From Debaryomyces hansenii CBS767 (taxonomy: Eukaryota; Ascomycota; Pichiomycetes; Serinales; Debaryomycetaceae), in contig NC_006043.2 in assembly GCF_000006445.2 (NCBI RefSeq), forward strand, positions 682,001 to 746,000: a stretch of DNA of 64,000 bases. Direction: 5' to 3'. The notes below the pieces were generated by a model. The model was not told the DNA's origin. It saw only the letters and a program-made list of their open reading frames with translations, and did not search any database. How positions within the stretch are numbered: position 1 is the stretch's first letter; every line of letters starts with the position of its first letter. A program made the position numbers and the translations under genes. This document shows, in pieces, positions 1 through 9,966 of the stretch.

Positions 1-523
1 TAGCTTCGTATATTTCCTGAGAGATCTTACGTTGGTCACTCGTAACTATTCGAATCGACTACACATAGCCTAAATGATATCATCAAGCCCGAATGAAGTG
101 TCATTTTGATTAATAATTGCAAAATTTTTATGAGCCCATAACGTATAGAAGAAACAGAAAACTGCGGTGCAGATATTTCAATGACGTATTCCCTGGTACC
201 AATTATCGTTTGACGGACTTGTCAATGTCTTATGATACATTAAATAAAACAAATAAAGCTTTACTTTTCACTCATAAGTATATTGATATTGATTGTAGAG
301 TCGCTGACGGCTCCAATATTAGTTCTCTGTTGCAGCCATTCTGATAGTAATAGTATATGTAAGAAATATGTAAGGTAAAAGAAAGCGAGAAGAGTCTGGT
401 ATACTTTAAGAGCGCTGATTGGAAGCTCATAGGAAATCAGTCTGTTACAAGTTCGGGAGGAGAAGTACAAAATCAGTATATTTTATGTCACTTGTATTAT
501 AACTAAAACCAAATTGTATTCGA
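1..523. other. Intergenic, left edge
   Basis: AT-rich sequence at the window edge, downstream (3') of the orphan gene at 524-1555. The short open frames here start at non-ATG codons and resemble nothing I know. I see no tRNA, repeat or conserved domain. A gene beyond the edge may have its promoter or terminator here. Confidence 0.5.
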
Positions 524-1555
524 TTAAGCACTGCTTACGGTTGCTATTGCAGATTCTATTCTAAGTTCTTCACGTCTTTTTATAACAAAAGACATACACA
601 TATTGATTAATTCGTGTAATTCCACAGAGTTAACACTTTCAAGGTCTGTAGAATGTGAGTTTCTCTCAATATGTAATAAAAGTTTAGCAGTTTCTTGATA
701 TGAGGTGATCATAATTTTTTCCTTCAAATGGATTAATTCACCGGATTTCACCAGAGATAAATATTCATCTTTAATCGTTGTCGATTCAAATTTAAACAAT
801 TGACCAAGAGAACTGTATACCAAAGGATTTTTTTTGTCCAATTTCTGGCTCCCGGCATCTATATTGTCGATCATGGAAGTTTGATGCTCATCTAAAGCAT
901 ACAAAGAATAGGTAAAGTTCAGCATAAGGGCATGATATTCAGAATGCACCCATCTGTATCTCTGATCACTGTTTTCACATTTAGTAACGTCTGCAATAGG
1001 CAATTTACTATGGAAGAAAATCGAAAATTCGAACGTCTCTGATGGGTTTTCAGGTTTAGGCAGAATCGTAAATGTGTATCGCGAATAATGAGGACCAGCC
1101 TTTTTACGAACACTGCAGAACTTATATCTATCACGTTTCTTATCAAATAACCTACCCGATCCTGGCAGCGGAGGCAAATATTTATATATGGTAGCAAATT
1201 TACCATTTCCAAAGCTATGCGTCCAACTGAATACTGCTTCCATCAAAGGCATCCCTATACCTTGTTGCTGTAGATTCAGTACATGCTTAAAATTATCAGA
1301 ATCCGCTGGAACCTTCTTGAACGACTTGTATTTAGTAACTGAATCACTAGAAGTGAATGCGAGTGTATCTGTGGTCCAATGCATATTGCAAAAAATAAAT
1401 TCTCTTCGAATAAAGTTAGGACCTTCTGGCAATCCATATTCTAGGTCATATGCCGGAAGACCAGAACTTTTGACATCATCTGGGGGCCCAGACTTTTTGA
1501 CATCATCTAGATAACCTTCATTACCTTTCGATGACTCATAAGGAGGAAGAGACAT
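524..1555 (-). CDS. Orphan protein, 343 aa, function unknown
   Basis: A complete reading frame with a good ATG, encoding 343 residues. I do not recognise the family. The N-terminus (residues 1-40) is low in hydrophobics and has two near copies of a nine-residue unit (DDVKKSGPP then DDVKSSGLP). The middle (about 45-230) is aromatic-rich and looks like a folded beta-rich domain. The C-terminal 60 residues look helical and charged. There is no signal peptide or membrane segment. It stands alone at the edge of an accessory zone, with a decayed transporter upstream, so it may belong to a lineage-restricted family. The frame length and ordinary composition support it being real; its function is open. 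Confidence 0.7.
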   Translation of the reverse strand: MSLPPYESSKGNEGYLDDVKKSGPPDDVKSSGLPAYDLEYGLPEGPNFIRREFIFCNMHWTTDTLAFTSSDSVTKYKSFKKVPADSDNFKHVLNLQQQGIGMPLMEAVFSWTHSFGNGKFATIYKYLPPLPGSGRLFDKKRDRYKFCSVRKKAGPHYSRYTFTILPKPENPSETFEFSIFFHSKLPIADVTKCENSDQRYRWVHSEYHALMLNFTYSLYALDEHQTSMIDNIDAGSQKLDKKNPLVYSSLGQLFKFESTTIKDEYLSLVKSGELIHLKEKIMITSYQETAKLLLHIERNSHSTDLESVNSVELHELINMCMSFVIKRREELRIESAIATVSSA

Positions 1556-2236
1556 ATTGATTTACGTGTTGAGAGTGGCATTTATCTTTAGCCAAAAAAA
1601 GTAGCATATTTGCAATATTTATATCAATTAATTCAGCCGCGTGACAATATAGCCCCTGAATAGATCGTAGATCGTATATTTACTAAGAACCAGTTAATAT
1701 TTCAATCGGGGCCGAATAGCCTCAATGTGTGACAATATTATATAAAATTGAATACTAGTATATAATACATAATTATATACTTTGATAAAGTGTCACCAGT
1801 AATAATAATTGCAAAATAATTTCTGACGTGCAAATAGTGCATAGAAAAATAGGAGCTAAATTGTTTTAGAAATGGCATAGAAACAGTCTAGATGAAGATA
1901 TTAACGTGAGGAAGAGAAGAGCGTCGCCGAGGTAAGACTATTGTAACATCCGAGATGCAATTCATTGATATGGTTGATTAGTTGCACTGTTATCATGCGA
2001 TTCGTATTTAAAAATTCAACATTTCATAAGGAGGTCAAGCTATATCAACTTCAGTAACAGACTTTGCAGTAAGAAATATAGGCTCTATAACTCTAGAGTA
2101 GTTGGATAAGGATAGAAAGATAATATCAAAAACTATTGAGGCATACTATCTGCTGAAGGTAATATACGTCTAAACTTTTTTAGCGAATTCTTGCACGATG
2201 ATTTCTGCTCATTAGCCTGAATATTGTAATTGTCTT
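1556..2236. other. Intergenic, promoter side of orphan gene
   Basis: Upstream of the minus-strand orphan gene and downstream of the decayed MFS relic. It is AT-rich with no open frame worth calling. A CCCCT stress-element core (1653-1657) and a TCGTATA heptamer (1672-1678) lie 100-120 bp upstream of the ATG. Both are short enough to be chance. Confidence 0.4.
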
Positions 2237-2239
2237 TCA

Positions 2240-2600
2240 TATTCGCAAATAGAAGAAACTTGATAAACTAAGGAATACTTTCCTTCTAACGTCTGAAAGT
2301 GGACCCCATAATACTGGGCCGGATGCGTAGCCTAAAACAGATAATGATGTAAAGTTATTGCCTCCAAACCTACATGATCCTCTTCCAGAATCACCAGTAC
2401 TGCATCCGAGAGCGTGGCAGAATCGAAAATACTGGTGATACAAGTAGACATAATTGCAATAGCTAAAATTGCCTTTTTTTTTTGAAGGAAAAACTCTGAG
2501 GGTTTGTAGGATCATCCGACCCATAAAACAGAACCATATATTCAATAAATGCTCCAAATTTACAAAAAGTATCAACTTCTTCTCCTGAATGGCTTTGTCT
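2240..2600 (-). pseudogene. Decayed MFS (DHA1 multidrug/polyamine-type) transporter relic
   Basis: Three pieces of one transporter can be read on the minus strand in different frames. First comes the pre-TM1 motif YGSDDPTNPQSFSFKKK (about 2485-2545), the DDPxNPxxxSxxKK signature of DHA1 drug transporters. Next is a TM1-like segment AILAIAIMSTCITSIF (about 2425-2475). Last is TM2 plus motif A, SVLGYASGPVLWGPLSD then RRKVFL (about 2275-2355). The frame breaks at a run of ten T (2474-2483) and again near 2350, and the relic stops soon after. Only the N-terminal fifth of a roughly 500-600 residue protein remains. The family call is good; the exact subfamily is uncertain. Confidence 0.72.
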
Positions 2601-4402
2601 TTCATTTAAACAAGGTTTTGACTGACTATTGTCACTCAATGAACCATTTTTTGCACTCCACTTTCGTTGCAATCTACTTCTTAAATGGTGCAGTCATCCT
2701 GGTGGAACAGACTAATATTATAACTGGATATTTTGATGATCTTCAACTCTTTTTATCAAGTTTATGATTTATACTGCTTTATATATCTCATATTGTAGTA
2801 TACTCTGTTTGTACTCAAAGCCATAACCCCTGAGCAAATCTTTCCATCAATGATCTTAACTTTTCTCTCCGAATTATTGCATGTATAGTTGAAGTAGATA
2901 CATTTTTCACATTCACTCCTAACATAATACCTTTATTCACTACGAAGCTAAGCGCTAAAATTAGACTCAGTTCGCATCCACTCAATATTGCCTGTTTCGG
3001 TCGTTAAAAATCCAGAAACAGTTAACTGCATAAGTGCCATATCAGTGGTACAATGTCGTGATAATTATGAAAAATGTCGCGATTTCAAATATGCCTATTT
3101 CTATTCAGTGTCCTATGTAATCTAAATGCTGTATTAACCACATATCAATCAATTCACAGTAAATTATTCATCAAGCGGCGGCATAATTATTTCCATGTTT
3201 TTAATCCATTGCTACGCGACTTTACGTACAAATGCACTTCTACGGACACTTCTACGCATGTTTCTGCAAAATTGACCCTTACGCCATCATATATAACTCA
3301 CCCACCACCTATCACTTTAAAATTATGAACATTTCAACTCTTCTCCCGCTCCCAACAACCATTTGTTTAGTTGCAAAATAGCCTGATGCCACCGAAATTA
3401 AGCATCCTGCACAGTACCACCATTCCTTTTTCTCTTCCCCGACTCGCCCAGAACTCCAAATGCCTTCCTCTGACTCCTGCCGTATGTTGAACCAGTGTTC
3501 TGCCCTTGTTTCGCCTCTCAGTGTACTAAACCAGCAATTGTGCCCCAAACCACCGTTTTTCACGGTAACCATTCTTAAGCCCGATTCCTATCCTAAAACA
3601 CCCCAATCCCAAGTTCTGATAGAGAGATTATCCGGGTAACACTGATACACCTACCGGTTACCTAAATTGCTATTTCGGACATCGGGCCAAGCCTAGTCTT
3701 GGTTTCACCATCTTATTGATCTTCTATAACATATTCAGCGTCTCATTATATGTCGCCCTTTCCTCACTTACTCTCCCTCACCTCCCTTCCCGGCTTTACG
3801 TCACTTTCCTCTCTCGAGCCCAGCAGATTCTGCTACGAATATTCAATATGTAATGTTATTGTTATCGTTATCTATGCGCACTGATTCGGATATCTATCCA
3901 GCATATCAGGATCCGAAGCATACCATCCACCTTATTATTCTATTACCAACACCACTACTATCACCTACCAAAAATGCCATGTATGACGAGTCGTATGCCC
4001 GCGGGGCATACACATGAATTGTAGACCAGGTTGTAGCCGTCTCGAATTCGGAGTATAGTACCAGGAACAATAATAGAATCAGTAATTCACGGGCTGCGTA
4101 ACCGCTATCATTAACCACTCCACTCACTATAGCGAATAATTAGTAACCACCACACTGTGATTAATAAATTGATTAAGTCTTTTTTCTTAGTTTCCAGAGA
4201 TAATCATTTGCCATCATTAGTTAAGACAACATAGGCTATATACCTTCGAAAGACACATAGTAGCAGCTTTCACCAATATACAAAACAATAAAGGAAATTT
4301 GGGCGGTAAATTAGAGTCATATTATCTATCATTAAGCGTTCGGCATCATTGATCAGCAATACAATATTAGCAAAATATTGAGAAATAGAAAAATCGATAA
4401 TT
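2601..4402. other. Long intergenic upstream of the Msn2/4-type gene
   Basis: About 1.8 kb without a supportable gene. The stretch 3310-3850 is conspicuously pyrimidine-rich on the plus strand, as many yeast promoters are on the coding strand. An 86-codon antisense frame (3312-3572) begins with ATG but resembles nothing. Regulatory zinc-finger genes of this type often have long upstream regions. Confidence 0.45.
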
Positions 4403-5749
4403 ATGCCCGTGAACGCAGCAATAATGACGGGTGAGTTTGGAATACCAGCGAGTCAACCGGGGGAGCTTAATATAAATGACGAGGTGTTCTTGCGCCAGAA
4501 TGAGTATGATTTGATAGGCTCAGAGGTTATGGGAGAGGAAAACATGGGTGTATTTGAGGAATTGGCTAGTAATATATCGTCGAGGTCATCGTTGGCGAAC
4601 ATGCCGGTGGGCCAGACGACGTATTCGACCACTAATACGACGCCTGAGTTGTCATCACCACCCAAGCTGCATCCGGTATCAAGACTGTCGTTCAGCTTGC
4701 CCATTGACCAATTGAACCTATTATCTTTGAAGTCGATGTCGTCGACGCAGTCGTCGAAATCACCTTCGCCCGAATACAACCTCTACAGCGTCATACGAGA
4801 AAATCCAGAAGAAGAGAAGACAATCAACCCAAGACAATTGTTCAGCGAAGATATAGACATTGGGGCGGCATCTGCGTCAGCAGCATCGGCTCCCACGGAC
4901 AAACGCACAGACGAGACCGAAGGCACAAGTGCCAGAGGATACATATTGCCATCTTCATCGTCTCCATCGCTATCAACATTGTTTGACGGCACGCAACGGG
5001 CATCATACCCCAAGGCGAAATCACACTCGATATCAATGGGATCAGATATTACCGCATCGAAGAAGTTTGACTTCATAATGAATAACGAGTGCTTCAACGC
5101 CATTCTGTACTGGATCAACGATACGTTACAAAACGTCAACTCGAAAATGAACGACGACGACGAGGAATTGGGAGGGGCTGAGGAAATTATGGTAAATCCA
5201 ACGGGCATTATCAAGTCCAACTACTACAAGAGGCGGAATTCGATTCAATTGGTGACACCGTCGAGCTACAACCAGCACAATTCGTTTGACGACGAAGCCA
5301 GGGTTCAGAAAAAGAAGAGAAGAAAGTCGTACAACCACGACTACGCCAAGTCAATGACCAAACAGGATACACCGGCTGCTTCCTCCGCCAATAACCCCGA
5401 GCCCGTGGGCACAGTCCATAATAGACCCAACCCCGACACCATCAAAGAACCACTGAACGACAACCGCAGCTTTTCCAATGACGAAGACGAACAGGACAAG
5501 CCATTCCCATGCCCTGATTGCGCTAAACAATTCAAACGATCCGAGCATCTTAAGAGACATATAAGGTCGGTGCATTCCAACATACGTCCGTTCCACTGCA
5601 AGTACTGCGAGAAGAAGTTCAGCAGAAGTGACAATCTCGCACAACACTTGAAGACTCACTACAAAGTCAACACCAATGGAACAACGACCATAATCTATGG
5701 CAACCCTAATTTACACAATAGAGGCGGTAGAAAGAAACACTCTGATTGA
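4403..5749 (+). CDS. MSN4: Msn2/Msn4-type C2H2 zinc-finger transcription factor
   Basis: Probable nuclear stress-response activator or repressor binding AGGGG-type elements, 448 aa. Two adjacent C2H2 fingers end the protein: C370-H390 ([17 protein letters not shown]) and about 398-419 ([17 protein letters not shown]). The contact residues RSEH-R and RSDN-Q in this arrangement are those of Saccharomyces Msn2/Msn4, which read CCCCT/AGGGG. The first 360 residues are disordered and Ser/Asp-rich, with a basic patch (KKKRRKS, about residue 300) likely serving nuclear import. Yeasts of this clade carry both an Msn4 and an Mnl1 protein with similar fingers, so the symbol is the best guess among paralogues. 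The long pyrimidine-rich upstream region suggests complex regulation. Confidence 0.85.
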   Translation: MPVNAAIMTGEFGIPASQPGELNINDEVFLRQNEYDLIGSEVMGEENMGVFEELASNISSRSSLANMPVGQTTYSTTNTTPELSSPPKLHPVSRLSFSLPIDQLNLLSLKSMSSTQSSKSPSPEYNLYSVIRENPEEEKTINPRQLFSEDIDIGAASASAASAPTDKRTDETEGTSARGYILPSSSSPSLSTLFDGTQRASYPKAKSHSISMGSDITASKKFDFIMNNECFNAILYWINDTLQNVNSKMNDDDEELGGAEEIMVNPTGIIKSNYYKRRNSIQLVTPSSYNQHNSFDDEARVQKKKRRKSYNHDYAKSMTKQDTPAASSANNPEPVGTVHNRPNPDTIKEPLNDNRSFSNDEDEQDKPFPCPDCAKQFKRSEHLKRHIRSVHSNIRPFHCKYCEKKFSRSDNLAQHLKTHYKVNTNGTTTIIYGNPNLHNRGGRKKHSD

Positions 5750-6199
5750 TTTAATAAATATTTTGTTACTGTATTCATTGATTGATGTAGCCATATGGCG
5801 AAATGCATATATAAAATACGACATTGCGACATATTCTGACATACATTTTTAATTCTCGTATTTACAATGGTCCCCATCGTTTAACCGCTTTCGTCTACAC
5901 TTCACATTATGCCATTTTTCGGGTAATTATTCAATATACCCTATATTCTCTCTTGAAATCAATAACGTGTTAACAAGTATTTTTTTGCATCTATATTTTC
6001 AGTTTATCATCTTGAATTAGCCTACAATTAAAACTAAAATTAAGAGAAGATGATCCTACAAATCGTTCTTTTGTTATTACTAAATACCACTTTTCTTCCA
6101 TTTCCTTTCTCAATTGTTATTTTTGAACTCTCATTCGCTAACTGTAAACGGACTGGTAATACTTGTCACGGAACAATCTTTGATCTTATCCCAGATAGA
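5750..6199. other. Intergenic downstream of the zinc-finger gene
   Basis: AT-rich 3' region. Short CGACAT repeats occur near 5818-5840. A 67-codon plus-strand frame (6050-6253) starts with ATG and has a hydrophobic N-terminus. It overlaps the relic on the other strand and has no recognisable homology, so I do not call it. Confidence 0.4.
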
Positions 6200-6480
6200 G
6201 TCAAGATAAAAACTCTGAAACTGAAGATATCACCATTTCAGCTAAGCCATTGATTGAAGATCTTTTCCATTAGCTAAGGGTCGGGTTGTGGGGGTATCAG
6301 AGAAACTACCATGCTTGTTCATTCTATCATGAAGCTGAACAGACATGATATCTTCCTTTTTAAAATTATTCACACCATAACCAATTTGTTCTACGAACAC
6401 ATCAAAACTTAAACCTGCCCCTTCCTGTGCTATTGTAAGACTTTTATAAACCCAATATTTAACCAAATACAACTCAGTGG
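6200..6480 (-). pseudogene. Relic resembling the C-terminal domain of a beta-hydroxyacid (6PGDH-like) dehydrogenase
   Basis: The minus strand reads LYLVKYWVYKSL then EGAGLSFDVFVEQIGYG, and then RMNKHGSFSDTPTTRPLANGKDLQSMA before a stop. This follows the order of the all-alpha C-terminal domain of NAD-binding 3-hydroxyisobutyrate/6-phosphogluconate-type dehydrogenases: a helix with Lys-x-x-N/Y-W, then 'EG..L....GLD..VF.E', then 'M....F...P....L..KDL..A..LA'. After a frame change the sequence continues LAEMV, as expected for the helix following KDL. An in-frame stop lies just upstream and there is no Rossmann domain. Family recognition is from memory of the pattern and is tentative. Confidence 0.4.
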
Positions 6481-6888
6481 AAACTCAAGTTGGCGTATCC
6501 CATATCCAGGTTCTTTATCGAATTCGGTTGCTCGCTATGAACTAATGGATTCAGGAAAGATATGTTGTCAACCCATTGGGCTAATAAAATATGCATCATC
6601 CCTCACAATAACCATATCATGTTTTAATTTAGATTAGGAATATCCGGATTGCCATAAGGCATTGTAAGTCCTTAGAACCTGACATATTATTAGTAATTGT
6701 AATACTATATTAGTCCGTAAGAACGGATTTAAATAACTGATTTAGCGCTATAAGCGGATTTGATTAGGCGATCAAAGATCTGATAACGCGACTAGCGGAT
6801 ATAACACACCAGATCCTTACACTCACCCCGTATAGGAGAGCAAACTTGGGAAATGTCATACTAAACCCCATCCTCTTTTACAACAATT
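6481..6888. other. Intergenic upstream of alpha/beta hydrolase gene
   Basis: Contains the upstream end of the dehydrogenase-like relic and the promoter of the hydrolase gene. Around 6720-6800 there are several GCGGAT/GCGATC-like short words (taagcggatt, aggcgatcaa, tagcggatat), which may be a factor-binding cluster. There is no other gene. Confidence 0.35.
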
Positions 6889-7719
6889 ATGACTGGTAGT
6901 GCAAAACTTAAGCTCTCTGATGGTACAGAACTCTTCTACAAGGATTGGGGTACTGGAGATCCCATAGTATTCAGCCATGGCTGGCCGTTAACGTCAGATG
7001 CGTTCGAAGACCAGATGATGTTTTTGGCTCTCAAGGGGTTCAGGGTGATCGCTCATGACCGAAGAGGCCACGGAAGATCTTCTCAACCATGGGAAGGCCA
7101 TACGATGGATCAATATGCTGATGACCTAGCCGAGCTAGTTGATCATTTGGGCTTGAAAAATGCAATTCACGTTGGTCACTCTACTGGCGGTGGAGAGGTA
7201 GCTAGATATATAGGTCGTCATGGTATTGGGAAAGTACTGAAATGTGTTTTGATTAGCGCTGTTCCACCTCTCATGGTGAAATCAGAAGAGAATCTTGTGG
7301 GTACACCCATTGAGGTATTTCATGATATAAGAGATAACGTCCTGAAGGACCGATCTAAATTCTTTAAAGATTTAGCTTTCACCTTCTATGGTTTGGACCG
7401 TGATGAGTCAGAAGCCTCGACAGGGTTTATTGATAGCTTTTGGATGCAAGGGATGCAAGGATCAATAAAGGCATTGTATGATTGTGTGGCTGCGTTCTCA
7501 GAAACAGACCAGCGTGAAGATTTGAGAAACATGAATATACCTACGTTGGTTCTTTATGGTGATAATGATCAGATTGTACCTCCCATTTCATCCAGCAAGG
7601 CAGCGATAAAATTCTTACCACAAGCAAAAGAAAAAGTTTACGCAGGCGCACCCCACGGCTTGTGCAGCACCCACAAGAAATTGGTGAATGAAGATATATA
7701 TCGGTTCATCACTCATTGA
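6889..7719 (+). CDS. Alpha/beta hydrolase, non-haem chloroperoxidase/arylesterase type
   Basis: Soluble 276-residue hydrolase, the usual length of bacterial non-haem haloperoxidases and aryl esterases. The oxyanion segment is SHGWPLTSDAFEDQ (29-42). The nucleophile elbow is GHSTGG with Ser98. The acid is Asp227 in GDNDQIVP and the base is His256 in GAPHGLCSTH. All three catalytic residues are present, so the enzyme should be active as an esterase or perhydrolase; the true substrate is unknown. The motifs HDRRGHGRSSQP, DSFWMQGMQ and GAPHGLCSTH are those I associate with bacterial members rather than with conserved yeast hydrolases, so horizontal acquisition is plausible. It converges on the SDR gene at 8141-9199, which also has bacterial-like motifs. 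There is no signal peptide. Confidence 0.9.
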   Translation: MTGSAKLKLSDGTELFYKDWGTGDPIVFSHGWPLTSDAFEDQMMFLALKGFRVIAHDRRGHGRSSQPWEGHTMDQYADDLAELVDHLGLKNAIHVGHSTGGGEVARYIGRHGIGKVLKCVLISAVPPLMVKSEENLVGTPIEVFHDIRDNVLKDRSKFFKDLAFTFYGLDRDESEASTGFIDSFWMQGMQGSIKALYDCVAAFSETDQREDLRNMNIPTLVLYGDNDQIVPPISSSKAAIKFLPQAKEKVYAGAPHGLCSTHKKLVNEDIYRFITH

Positions 7720-8140
7720 GAGCCGCTAAGGTAGTGTTTTTTAGTTCAAGTGCGTTAAGTTTCAAAAGGAAAGGGCTAATTGTGACAAGCCAGTTAATTA
7801 GTCAAAGTTCAATTATAATATATAATTAAGTTAAAAATATAGGAGACAATTATATTTATTCATATACCTCTTTAATGGGTTACAAGAAGGGCTCTCTTTC
7901 ATTCGCGTTCACTTTCAAGCGAAGTGTTGTTAAAGCGCAAGGTGAAATTTTAACAGAAGTTGGAAGTTCATTTCAAAAGCATACCTTGTTACTAATGCTA
8001 GTGTTCCAATTATTCACCTGGATGAATTACCTTGTTTCGACTTGAAATTTTCAACCCGGTCATATTGGGCCCTTTATGTAAATATTTCTGTTGACAGCCA
8101 TCATTCACAGTTCTAACTGTTTAATAGTAGAATGTCTACA
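7720..8140. other. Convergent intergenic (terminators)
   Basis: A 3'-to-3' region between the hydrolase and the SDR gene. It is AT-rich, with ATATAATATATAATTAAG near 7815-7830 typical of yeast 3'-end signals. No gene is seen. Confidence 0.45.
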
Positions 8141-9199
8141 TTAAATTTGCTTAGCATCGATAATCAGCTGGAAAAAATCAGAAACAGTATCCTTAAGAGG
8201 TCTATATCTAATTTCTAACTCCTTTATAGACTTTGAATTATCAGCCTTCCATTTATAGTTGACGTTATCGCGAATATACCTTCTTGTTAAGTTCTTATCG
8301 ACAAATGGACCTACTAGCCAAATCAAGAACTTTGGGGCTGCGCTTTTAGGAATTGGATATGAATCATATTCTGGTGATAACAGTTTTCCAATCTCCAAGA
8401 AAGAGGTATTGTGGGCAGAAATAATATAACGACCATGAGCATTTTTGATGAAAGCAGCCCTCAAATGAGCGTCAGCCAAATCTCTGACATCAATGATCCC
8501 AATACCAATATCTGGTGTACCTCTGTTCATCAGACCATTACCGAACGACTTCATGATACTGAAACTTTCTGACGTAGCATTTGAATTTAATCCTGGCCCA
8601 AAAACAAGGCTGGGGTTAAGAACAACAAGGTCCCACTTACTTTGATTCTCACAGATACTCCACGCCTCTTTTTCTGCTACAGTTTTAGAATAAGAATAAG
8701 CGTTATGGCTCAAAGAAGAGCTATTGTTCCAAACGCTTTCATCCAAAGTACCATTTGGGAGGGAAACAAGGTCTTTATTGTCTCCATAAATTGCTGCACA
8801 ACTGCTGGTCAACACAACTCTAGACACCGATTCTGTCTTGTTTGCGGTTTCCAACACATTTCTGGTCCCTAACTTGGCAGGGTCAACGAGATCCTTCTGA
8901 GGATCAGTGATTTTCGACGTGAAGGGAGAAGCAGTGTGAAACACTACTTTGCAGCCAGCCATACCTTCTGCATATGAACCTTCTTTCAACAAGTCGGCGG
9001 CAAAAAATTTTAAATCACCATTTGTGCTGTTCTTCAACTCTTCAAGGTGATTGAGTTTATCGTGGTTGGAAGGGTCTCTAACAGCCGCGTGTACTGTAAC
9101 TCCTGCTTCCAATAATTTTTTAACAATCCATCCAGCGACGTAGCCTGTGGCACCAGTCACGAGAACCGGGCTCTTTGTATCGAATTCGGTTTTTGACAT
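8141..9199 (-). CDS. Extended SDR reductase (Gre2 / dihydroflavonol reductase-like)
   Basis: NAD(P)-dependent aldehyde/ketone reductase of the extended short-chain dehydrogenase family, 352 aa. The cofactor motif TGATGYVA is at 15-22, TSS with the catalytic Ser at 131-133, and the active-site pair Tyr168/Lys172 in AYSYSK. NPSLVFGPG follows at about 196-204, as in the family. Yeast Gre2 acts on methylglyoxal and similar carbonyls. The combination of AAIYGD, WNNSSSLSHNAYSYSKTVAEK and KWDLVVLNPSLV looks closer to bacterial members than to the Gre2/Grp2 paralogues usual in Candida. It is convergent with the hydrolase gene and divergent from EIS1. The substrate cannot be read from the sequence. 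Confidence 0.9.
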   Translation of the reverse strand: MSKTEFDTKSPVLVTGATGYVAGWIVKKLLEAGVTVHAAVRDPSNHDKLNHLEELKNSTNGDLKFFAADLLKEGSYAEGMAGCKVVFHTASPFTSKITDPQKDLVDPAKLGTRNVLETANKTESVSRVVLTSSCAAIYGDNKDLVSLPNGTLDESVWNNSSSLSHNAYSYSKTVAEKEAWSICENQSKWDLVVLNPSLVFGPGLNSNATSESFSIMKSFGNGLMNRGTPDIGIGIIDVRDLADAHLRAAFIKNAHGRYIISAHNTSFLEIGKLLSPEYDSYPIPKSAAPKFLIWLVGPFVDKNLTRRYIRDNVNYKWKADNSKSIKELEIRYRPLKDTVSDFFQLIIDAKQI

Positions 9200-9814
9200 C
9201 TTGGATAGCTTAAAGATTTGACAGATGGGTGACAGAATTGATGGTTTTTATGTGATTCAATAATTGCTCTCGGTTCGGATTAGCTCCATTACCATGTGAA
9301 ATTCTTATAGCCTAACGATATAAGGAACTCCGCATCACTAAATATAAGAACTATCCACGTATCTCAATTTCGCAGAGTAGCATGGACAGAATTTTAAGGA
9401 CCCAATGTTGGCGGCTGTTTAACCGTATTTAGACTTGGCGTGGTCTGTAACGTTGCAAATACCATCACCCTTCGATCTATAAGTTTACGTCGAACTGCAC
9501 GTTTCATGTAGTGCCAGCGACATGCATTCATATAGGCGCATTAATGTTCTCTGCAACAACCATCTCACTCTATTATGATACTTCCCGCGACATTTACCAT
9601 ATTCTATATTCCCCATGGTTTCATTCACCATGGATTTAGGATACATACACAAACCATATACTTCTTACTGTAAAACCTATAGTCATAAATTATATAGTTA
9701 GACTGTACTGTACGCTTATTTTCATATAGTTACTATATACAGATTCATTCTCATATTATAAAACAAAGCATCACCGAAAACTATTGTTCGACAAACTCTG
9801 TGAAACGCATCAAA

Positions 9815-9862
9815 GATTGTACCTCCGATTGTACCACACATTGTACTACAGGGTGCACCAGA
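9815..9862. repeat. Degenerate 12-bp tandem repeat, four units
   Basis: Successive units are gattgtacctcc, gattgtaccaca, cattgtactaca and gggtgcaccaga. The core TTGTAC is kept in the first three and decays in the fourth. It is a short local duplication with no known function. Confidence 0.6.
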
Positions 9863-9944
9863 ATACATCTCACCAGAGCGGCTGTCCCCGACATCACCTA
9901 CGTCATACCACTCGAAACGATTACCCGCCCAACGCACGCGAAAA

Positions 9945-9966
9945 GCTTCTATTACGTAATAGAAGC
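9945..9966. promoter_or_regulatory. 22-bp perfect palindrome centred on TTACGTAA (AP-1/Yap-like site)
   Basis: The half-site GCTTCTATTAC is repeated exactly in inverted orientation with no spacer, so the centre is TTACGTAA. That octamer is a known binding sequence of yeast Yap-family bZIP proteins. It lies about 227 bp upstream of the EIS1 ATG and about 745 bp upstream of the SDR reductase. That the site is bound is inference. Confidence 0.6.

Noticed and set aside
117..344. 75-codon plus-strand frame at the left edge
   Set aside because: It starts at TTG and has no recognisable motif.
3312..3572. 86-codon minus-strand frame with ATG
   Set aside because: Trp/Gly-rich odd composition that follows from the pyrimidine-rich strand; no homology seen.
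4783..5220. 145-codon frame antisense to the zinc-finger gene
   Set aside because: It is a shadow of the Ser/Asp-rich region of the real gene.
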